A DNA stretch of 64,000 nt from Owenia fusiformis. Taxonomy: Eukaryota; Annelida; Polychaeta; Sabellida; Oweniidae. The notes beneath the pieces are model-generated. The model had not been told where the DNA came from. It searched no databases and saw only the letters and a list, made by a program, of their open reading frames with translations. The stretch is taken from the NCBI GenBank assembly GCA_903813345.2, contig CAIIXF020000007.1, positions 19,765,564 through 19,829,563 on the forward strand. Reading direction: 5' to 3'. Position numbers and translations under genes: made by a program. Below, piece by piece: positions 56,696 through 64,000 of this stretch (positions are counted from its first letter, which is position 1; each line of letters starts with the position of its first letter).

Positions 56696-58005
56696 CTTGC
56701 TATATCTCTCCGATCTGTGATCTAGGGTTTATCTCCTTTCAACAAATCATAATTGGTATCACGGCAAAGTTCAATATAATCCATATAAAGAATTATCTTC
56801 ACTATATCTCAGGGAAAATTAAGATTAAAGTCTTAATAATCGTAAAAATAAGATTCCCGGAACTAAAACTCTCTAGAATTGAAGGAGAGAAATACAAGAT
56901 ATATTTGATCCAATGAAAGCCGAGTTGATAAAATATTTGAACCAATCAAAATTTGTGTAACAAACGTACACAAACTTTAAAAATTTGATAAATTTTACAA
57001 AACTCTATTCAATTCACACTTTTTACCCATTTTCTGGGTACCAGCCACATTTTGTATGGTATGTAGCTATCTAAGTTGTAAAATTATGTCTAAATTCGGA
57101 TTTTAGCTTCAGAAGTGTCATGTAGATAGTACTAAATGACGGAAATTGTTGTAACAAATGTCTTGTTTGGATTTAAAAAATTTGGGTGATAATAGGCCTA
57201 GGCCTACATGTAATGGTATTTAGTGCAAGTTAGTTTGACTTTGCATCAATCAAACCCCCAAAATGATCAATCAAAAAAGACAACAGTACAATATTTTGTG
57301 GAAATATACATTCATATTTTAGATGCAAAACATTCATATACTTCCACTACTAGAGCCAATCTGCGCGATTTTTTTGGTTCGGTTTTTAGTGCATGCGCAT
57401 TAAATCCAGCAATTCAATTGGTTCAAATTATTATAACGCATGCGCAATCAATAACTTAATAAGAACATTTAATTTGAGATAGATGTCACATACGTTCATT
57501 ATTTCACAGCAGTCCCTACACATAATACACCATATATTGCGGGAATATTTTTGTTTAGTGTCAAAACAAAACGTATACACCCCAAACAAACGTAATGGCA
57601 ATATCAACCTGCCCCGGATTTGTAGAAGTGTGTTGTATTGTACAAACTTTCAGATAAATAATTTTTTGTACAATAATCCCACTGTGACTTGTAATTTAGG
57701 GAGTTTCAGCCATGTTTTTTTAAAAAATAACACGGCAGAATCAAAATTCAACAGGCCACTCATTTGTTAGTCAACAAGCCAAAATATACAAACATTTTAC
57801 CTGTACAGTAATTGTAAAATATTTAGTAATTTTGAATTTTCCATATTCCGATGTTATAGTACTCTTTTTTTTCTTGAACGAAGCCCAAGAAGTGCAAGTG
57901 GAAGATTTAATAAAGAAGGGGTCTAATAAATCAGAATGTTTGATTGCTTGCTTTCAGGTTTGATTAATGCACAATCCACATGCACAATCCACAATGCACA
58001 CTGTT
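56696..58005. other. Intergenic region between divergent receptor and POC5 genes
   Basis: It should contain the receptor promoter and probably a non-coding first exon of POC5, because the first coding exon of POC5 is preceded by an acceptor. Candidate promoter elements are at 57390-57446. Confidence 0.5.
57390..57446. promoter_or_regulatory. Paired NRF1-like sites with a CCAAT box
   Basis: TGCATGCGCAT (57390-57400) and CGCATGCGCA (57437-57446) fit the NRF1 palindrome. ATTGGTT (inverted CCAAT) lies between them at about 57417. This is a plausible housekeeping-type promoter for POC5, the receptor, or both. Confidence 0.5.
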
Positions 58006-58009
58006 TTGG

Positions 58010-58542
58010 CTAACAAATGTGTGGCTTTTTGTATTTTGAGGCTTGCAATCTTGGAAGCTAACAAATATGTGGCCTCTTTTATATTTTAATGCTTGCAATC
58101 TTGGAAGCTAACAAATGTGTGGCCTCTTGTATTTTGAGGCTTGCAATCTTGGAAGCTAACAAATATGTGGCCTCTTTTATATTTTAATGCTTGCAATCTT
58201 GGAAACTAACAAATATATGGCCTCTTTTATTTTAATGCTTGTAATGGAAGCTAACAAATGTGTGGCATTTTGTATTTTGATGCTTGCAGTCTTGAAAGCT
58301 AACAAATGTGTGGTTTTTTATTTTGATGCTTGTGATCTTGGATTATTGGAAGCTTAACAAATGTGTGGCCTCTTGTATTTTGATTCGCTTGCAGTCTTGG
58401 AAGCTAACAAATGTATGGCCTCTTGTATTTTGATGCTTGCAATCTTGGAAGCTAACAAATATGTGGCCTCTTGTATTTTGATGCTTGTAATCTTGGAAGC
58501 TAACAAATGTGTGGCCTCTTTTATTTTGATGCTTGCAATCTT
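58010..58542. repeat. Minisatellite of about 45-48 bp units
   Basis: About 11 copies of GCTTGCAATCTTGGAAGCTA, ACAAATGTGTGGCCTCTTGT, ATTTTGAT. The last unit is cut by the MITE at 58543. A stray related segment occurs at 54116-54155 (AACAAACAATATATGGCTTC, TTGTACTTCGATGCTT). Confidence 0.9.
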
Positions 58543-59044
58543 CACACCGGAATAGCCTGACTACGGTAAAGTCAGATACCGTTGTCACAAATGGCGGACA
58601 TAACCGTTGCTTCAACTGTTTAATCACTTGGTCCTCATTTCATGGGATTTTATCTTCGCTAATTCTGTGCATGCATTAAGCTCTTGTGATAATGTATCAT
58701 ATGAAATCCCATTTTCTATCAAATTTGGTCGGGAATCGCTTCGATATCGTCAATGACAACAGAATCTGATTTTGAGTAATTTAGAAAGACAACGGCATAT
58801 GGTAATTACAGTGTCCGTTGTCTCGTATCTCATTTTGATCGGTTAAATTAAAGACTTTATTTTGATGGTAGAATTAACTGTACAGTGAGTATTAAGACAC
58901 TTTGATTGATTGTTGTTCCAAAGGAATTTAGTCTAGGTGCTCTATTAAACATACAGTTCATGAAAATCTAATTGAAGCGACGGTTATGTCCGCCATTTGT
59001 GACAACGGTATCTGACTTAACCATAGTCAGGCTATTCATGGGTG
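58543..59044. mobile_element. MITE inserted in the minisatellite, 6 bp target duplication
   Basis: Ends CACACCGGAATAGCCTGACT and AGTCAGGCTATTCATGGGTG. Inverted arms of about 75 bp include AGTCAGATACCGTTGTCACA, AATGGCGGACATAACCGT. It is flanked by AATCTT at 58537-58542 and 59045-59050; the interrupted array unit reads GCAATCTTGGAAG when rejoined, so the empty site is known from neighbouring units. Confidence 0.88.
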
Positions 59045-59050
59045 AATCTT

Positions 59051-60113
59051 GGAAGTAGTTTTTTTCAGTGTGATCATTAGGGGTCCCACAATATATTATC
59101 TTTAATTTCGATATGAGCAATGATATTTAGCTCATGATACGATACAAACGATACAAGCAATGTAAGAGTGTAACAAATAGTTTTATTTTAAAAAAAAATA
59201 TGGGTAAACAAGACATTAAGAGGCAAATTGTACCAACAGCCAAATTTCGAACTCGTGAAATTGTACGAAACTATGAATGTCCTCCCGATCCTAAAACTAA
59301 TGTCCACTAGTGTCCAGAGTCTAGCCATGATTTATATTTTTATTTCATGATCTTTTTCAAAGTTTTTTCATTAACGAAACCAGATATCTTATACTGGAGG
59401 TTTCATTCTATGCCAGATTGCCAGATAACACAAGGAAAATAACAATATGGAAAAATGGGAAGATACAATCTTATTCAAACTGCTTTCGAACATGTTTTGT
59501 TCGATATGCTCGTATCATGACTAATTGCTTGAGCACTCAAGCAAATCAGAGCAATTTGCAAGACCCCTTGTGATCATACATCCTTCCCAGAAATTTGACA
59601 TCTTGTACATGTACTTATTTAAGAAGCATTTTAATGAATCTACTGAATTGCTATTTGAATACATTGCTGGTGTATATCTTAGATGAAGATTGAAGACAAT
59701 AACCAAAGATTCAAAGTGATACAAAAAGCACTATAGTCTATTTATTAGATTTTCATTTCTTCATCATTATACTTGACTGCATCTTAGTTGTAGTTAAATA
59801 TCAAAATTGTTAAAATACAGTTGCAAAATTCATTAAGACGACAGACAATTTTGCTAAAGATAAATCTTGGAAAATCACCTGTCGCCTGCTTCTAGTTATT
59901 TTTGAAGAAAAATCAGTTGTACTAATGCTCAGAGTTGCTCCATTCTTTTTAAGCAAATAGGGGGGGGGGTCACTTTTTGTTTTCTTGATGTCTTGTATAA
60001 CTTGCTGAAATGATCAACAATTAATGTCTGATTGTTCTTTATATACATATATCATTATAGAACTTTGCATATATCACATTTAGAAGCCTGCAAGTGAATT
60101 ATCAGAAAGAAGG
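59051..60113. other. Region upstream of POC5 coding exon 1
   Basis: AT-rich; no exon recognised. An acceptor (GAATTATCAG at about 60096-60105) immediately precedes the ATG exon, implying a 5' UTR intron here. Confidence 0.5.
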
Positions 60114-63100
60114 ATGGACTCAACAGAAGATGAGAATGGCAGTGGATCCAGTACACCTGTTATACCAGAGGATTCTCCTGGGAGCTCTGTATCAAGTAGA
60201 CTACAAGTACGATCATTTTACATTTTGTATAATATTGCCAGGATACGATTTAAGCTTTGTAAGACTCTCTCCATTTAAACGGGATATTGTCGCCTAATTT
60301 TGTCAATGGGATTTAACAGGTTGTTTTGGAATGTGAATGTCCTATGAGAAAGTACCAAAATGGTTACAAAGCAAGAAAAAGAAAACCAGAGAGTACACCG
60401 GTCATAAGGAAAACAAACCCCAACTATTCCAAATCATAATCCTACATGAAAATAAAAAGTTTCTGATACCCCCTTCCCCACCATTCAAATATTTATCACA
60501 ATCTGAGATCATAACACCAAGAGACATTTCATTCATACTGAAGTCATTACAATATATGTTGAAGAATAAATTAAAAATTGATAACCAATACTAATAACAT
60601 CAAAAATAGTTGTTACAAGGTAGACCATTCAGTCTCAAATGATGTGGGACAGATAAAACTCAATCTTGAAGTCCATAACTTATGATAAGCATATCAAAGG
60701 GTTAACATTCAACCAAAAAGCCTACGCCATAATCTATGAAACACAATATTCCACAATGGACACCAGGAGAAAACTATGGCTCCATGCTTATCATATACCA
60801 CTTGCTTGAATTAAATGTAAGAAAATAGATCAAATATAATTTATTTTTCTTATTCCCATTGAAACCCTATTGTGTGCAAAATTCTTTATATTTCTTAGTA
60901 AAATGTCATCATCTTGTTTCTTCACAAAGTAAGATGCTCCCATCTCATGGTCGGTCTGCTTCTTCCTGATGTCCAGATTAAATATATGGACAGGTAGCTA
61001 GATTGTAGCACTTGCAGTGAAATTAGAATAATGAACATAAAATGTGGATGCATGTTATTTTGCTTGACAATCATATTGTTGCTTGATATAGCAGTATGCA
61101 TATATTTGTAGATATGGCCAGATGCGATGAAAGTACATGTATTTTACAAATTTGTCCTTAGATATTTCAATCATGTCAATTTATGAAAGTCCTATCATAT
61201 TTTAGGATGAATATGATGAACTGCTGAAATATGCAGTTGTAGTCCCAAACTTTGACCCAAAGGGACTACCCAGGTCTATCACAGACATGAGATCATCTTT
61301 CATGCCAAGAAGAACAATGCCGAACACCATCAATGACATTCAACAGGATGAGAGTACCCAGCCTTTAGAAACAACTTCTGGTAAGAAACAATTCTGAATG
61401 ATAAAAATGTGTTAAGTTTTTGTTATATATTCTCATTAAAATAACGAGTAGCGGAGCCCTCCAAGGATAGATAGAAGGATCATTATTATGTGAATGGGAA
61501 ACTACATATGGTCATACCATTATCACATTACTATTATATTGATCTGATATTTTGATCACAGAGAGAATAGACTAGATGCGAGTAGAAATAATCTTGATTT
61601 ACATCATTAAATATTCAAAATTCAGTCAAAGTGGTATCATATTTGAAATATGCTTTCGAAAATCGTTTAATCAACTTTGGGAATTTAATTTTTGGGGAAA
61701 TTTGACTCCTTGTTCGGGGACATCACACATGACATCATTATTTAGTAACTTTGCGAAAAATGTCACTAATTTTTGTAAAATTACTAAATTTCGAGAAAAT
61801 ACAACAATGGACGTATGAATTCGCAACCTTACAAACTTTCGGGAAATAAACCCCTGTACATTACATTGTCAATCTTACAGGTTCTAATATGATAGAAAGA
61901 AATATTTTACCATTTTTAATAATGTTGTGTTGTGTATCATTTCAGAAGAGCTGTCAGAAAAGGATGAAGACTCAATTGAATCAATTGAAAATAGCAGAGT
62001 TCCAGCTTGGACCCCTTCAATGCAACAGCAAAACAGTGGTCATATACCACAACAGCATATACCAGGATCAGGTGCAAGAAAAGATGTTAGTGGGGCTATG
62101 GAGTCTCCAAGGGGTCCACCTCCAGGTATCTGTTTGATTGTTACAATAAAACATTCTTGCTTCTGGTATATTATTTCTGGGAGAAAACTTTTACATGTAC
62201 TTGGAACATAAAGCTAAACAATGAGGCTTCCTTTCAAATTTTATGCAATATCAACGGAAAATACATGTATACATTTTAAGAAAAAAGACAAATAGATGTC
62301 ATGGCAACATACACACACATTCCTGGCCTAGAGTATGAAAAGATCTTTTTTTCCACTTAGCAAACTGTTTGAATGTGGACACCTATACTTGGGACAACTT
62401 TAAAGGTGGACACATCTGAATGTAGACACATCTTTGAATGTGAACACATCCATTTTAAACAGTTATCATTGTGAACAATATTAACAAAGTTTTCCATATT
62501 TCAGTAAAATCCACCACTCCGGCTAGAGTCATTTATAATAGAGAAGTGTTCGATCTCAATTCACCAGAATCTCTGGAATCAACTCCCAACAGAAGCTTAG
62601 AGAGTCCTGATTATGCCCCAGCTGTAGATGGTGATGTTGTCAGGATGGAAGGCATGTTAGATCAGTGGTGTTATGATCTTAAACGAAATGTACTTGTAAG
62701 TTGCAAAACATATTTATTATTGTATGTAGAGATTGCTCACTGCAATTTGAGTTAAAAAGAAACTCAGTGCAGCGTTCTACACAGGAATTTCTCAAGTGGA
62801 TGCAAAATTCTCATTTTCACAATTCTGACGGAAATTGGTCAAAATTTGCCTACTTCTCATCATTCAAGTGGCTGCAAATGGATTTTGAGGCGAGTGCAAA
62901 GCCTGTTTTTAAAATCTCAGCCGGGTGCTGCGCCCACTTGCTTTTATACTGCAGTGGGAATATTGAACACATTGAACAGATATTTGTTGCATAACCACAG
63001 TGGCTGAGCACTCCATTAAACATGATTGACAACTATGTTAGCAATTGGTGATACAACCTTCAACATATATTGCAAATGATACACTCAAAATAAAAGTAAC

Positions 63101-63316
63101 TTTTGTATTTTAGAAAGTGTGAGGTTTGTCAAAATATAAATGGTACATGTTTGTTGCATTTTTGGGCTCCTTATACCTATACCGCCTCCATTAATGATAA
63201 ATATCCTGAAATAAAAAATTAAAAAATATGTTTTGTTCATTTTAGGCAGAGTTCAGCCAATCTAAGCTGAAATTAATTGATCAACATAAAAAGTCCATCT
63301 TAAAAGAGAGGGAAAG
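60114..63316 (+). CDS. POC5: POC5 centriolar protein, N-terminal part (first 5 coding exons)
   Basis: POC5 is a centrin-binding protein of the distal centriole lumen, needed for centriole elongation. Exons: 60114-60206, 61206-61380, 61946-62125, 62505-62695, 63246-63316, all GT/AG with matching phases, giving 236 residues before the window ends. Two blocks identify it: GSSVSSRLQDEYDELLKYAV followed by VVPNFDPKG (vertebrate: GSSVSSNLQ, EEYEELLHYAIVTPN), and VRMEGMLDQWCYDLKRNVLA, then EFSQSKLKLIDQHKKS, matching the MENVLDLW...LKTNI...LNFIDWH segment next to the first centrin-binding repeat. The intervening part is low-complexity and Ser/Pro/Gln-rich, as in vertebrates. The ATG at 60114 gives an N-terminus of vertebrate-like length (31 residues to LQ). 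Later exons, with further centrin-binding repeats, lie beyond the right edge. Family names are from memory of the vertebrate protein. Confidence 0.88.
61566..61720 (+). repeat. Copy of the GTGCGAGTAG MITE left half in POC5 intron 2
   Basis: AGACTAGATGCGAGTAGAAA, TAATCTTGATTTACATCATT and following sequence are close to 48475-48625. The right end was not found. Confidence 0.65.
62769..62950 (+). repeat. Copy of the AGCGATCTCCCCAG MITE in POC5 intron 4
   Basis: CAAGTGGATGCAAAATTCTC, ATTTTCACAATTCTGACGG and GTGCTGCGCCCACTTGCTTT match 52820-52985. The termini are degraded. Confidence 0.7.
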
Positions 63317-63319
63317 GTA

Positions 63320-64000
63320 TGAAATATTTTCTCTTGATTTTTCTCTCACTCTGTGTATATGACATCTAAAGATTACTAATAAAGTGGTATAAATGGTGTT
63401 GTGGGGTTCAGTGCCTATATTGCACTATCATCACTCTATTGAGAACAAATTGCTGCTTCAAAGCAGTCATGCTTTCTCACTTCATTATATGCATTTACTA
63501 ACAATGGCATAGGAACAATAGGGAACCACACAGGATGTGATCTCCTAGAGCACATTGAAACTCAATGATTTGTCTTTTTGAAATGTCAATCCAAAGTAGT
63601 GCATTACACATTCAATGCAAGTCCATTACATTGTCAATTGACAGAAAAAATACTCGACAAGGTATAATACCGGCATGGATGAATCAAGGTGATGGCACGA
63701 TTAGTATCTGTATATACATGTATTTTTGATAATAAGTAAAAATTATTATTCATAATCATAATGTATTTTGTCCTTCAGGTCTTGGAGAAATTCTCTAAAT
63801 TGAGATTATCTGTGGTTGATATTTATTATACTATGTACACGAGTCAATTTATTTTTAGCAATTTATGTTTTTTGTGACTGCATTAATATACACTAGCATC
63901 TATCCGTTTGAGGGGAACAGAGTAATCCAAACTTGATGTAACCACAAAATGTAACTTTGACCTCATGTCACCTTAATCATGGGCCAAGAGTCATAGCAGT
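63320..64000. other. POC5: POC5 intron 5 (start)
   Basis: Follows the donor GGAAAG|GTATGA. No further exon recognised before the window edge. Confidence 0.5.

Noticed and set aside
60094-60297. 67-residue ORF overlapping POC5 exon 1
   Set aside because: Different frame; the frame giving the POC5 sequence from ATG 60114 joins in phase with the next exon.

Overview
This is an AT-rich, intron-rich nuclear segment of an animal. Genes are read here from spliced exons (GT...AG borders, consistent phases) on the standard code. The gene set (myosin V, FADD, LRPAP1, POC5, an EMI/EGF receptor and a rhodopsin-class GPCR), the many short inverted-repeat transposons and the frequent ACATGT/TACATGTA motifs suggest a marine invertebrate bilaterian (hemichordate, mollusc or similar). 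The species cannot be fixed from sequence alone.

Layout. 1-8.67 kb: probably intron of the myosin V gene, with an old inverted-repeat element (411-1270) and a 5'-truncated LINE with a long reverse-transcriptase ORF (3880-6360). 8668-12672 (+): the last eight exons of myosin V, encoding the cargo-binding globular tail (DIL domain). 16686-18074 (-): FADD, two exons. 18223-28061 (+): LRPAP1/RAP, seven exons, head-to-head with FADD across 148 bp. 23886-24893 (-): an intronless class A GPCR nested in LRPAP1 intron 4. 32793-38659 (-): a small unrecognised sialomucin-like type I membrane protein with two alternative last coding exons. 45330-56695 (-): an EMI + three-EGF + transmembrane receptor with a tyrosine-rich tail (CED-1/Draper/MEGF10/PEAR1-like). 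60114-63316 (+): first five coding exons of POC5, running off the window.

The most unusual theme is tandem arrays whose repeat unit carries a working gene boundary. In myosin V, a 43-45 bp unit containing the 3' splice site and the start of exon 6 is repeated about 17 times upstream of the real acceptor. In the EMI/EGF receptor, a 29 bp unit containing the 5' splice donor of exon 4 is repeated about 20 times into the intron, plus about 6 more copies beyond an inserted 1.5 kb inverted-repeat element. In the sialomucin-like gene, the last coding codons plus stop are repeated in degenerate form in the 3' flank. Further arrays sit just after the myosin V stop codon and just upstream of an alternative exon.

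The FADD/LRPAP1 divergent promoter contains a perfect palindromic kappaB site (GGGGATTCCCC), and a second identical site lies 167 bp beyond the FADD stop codon. Much of the remaining non-coding DNA is minisatellite or short TIR elements, including clear nested insertions with target-site duplications (hAT-like at 19523-19800; 58543-59044).
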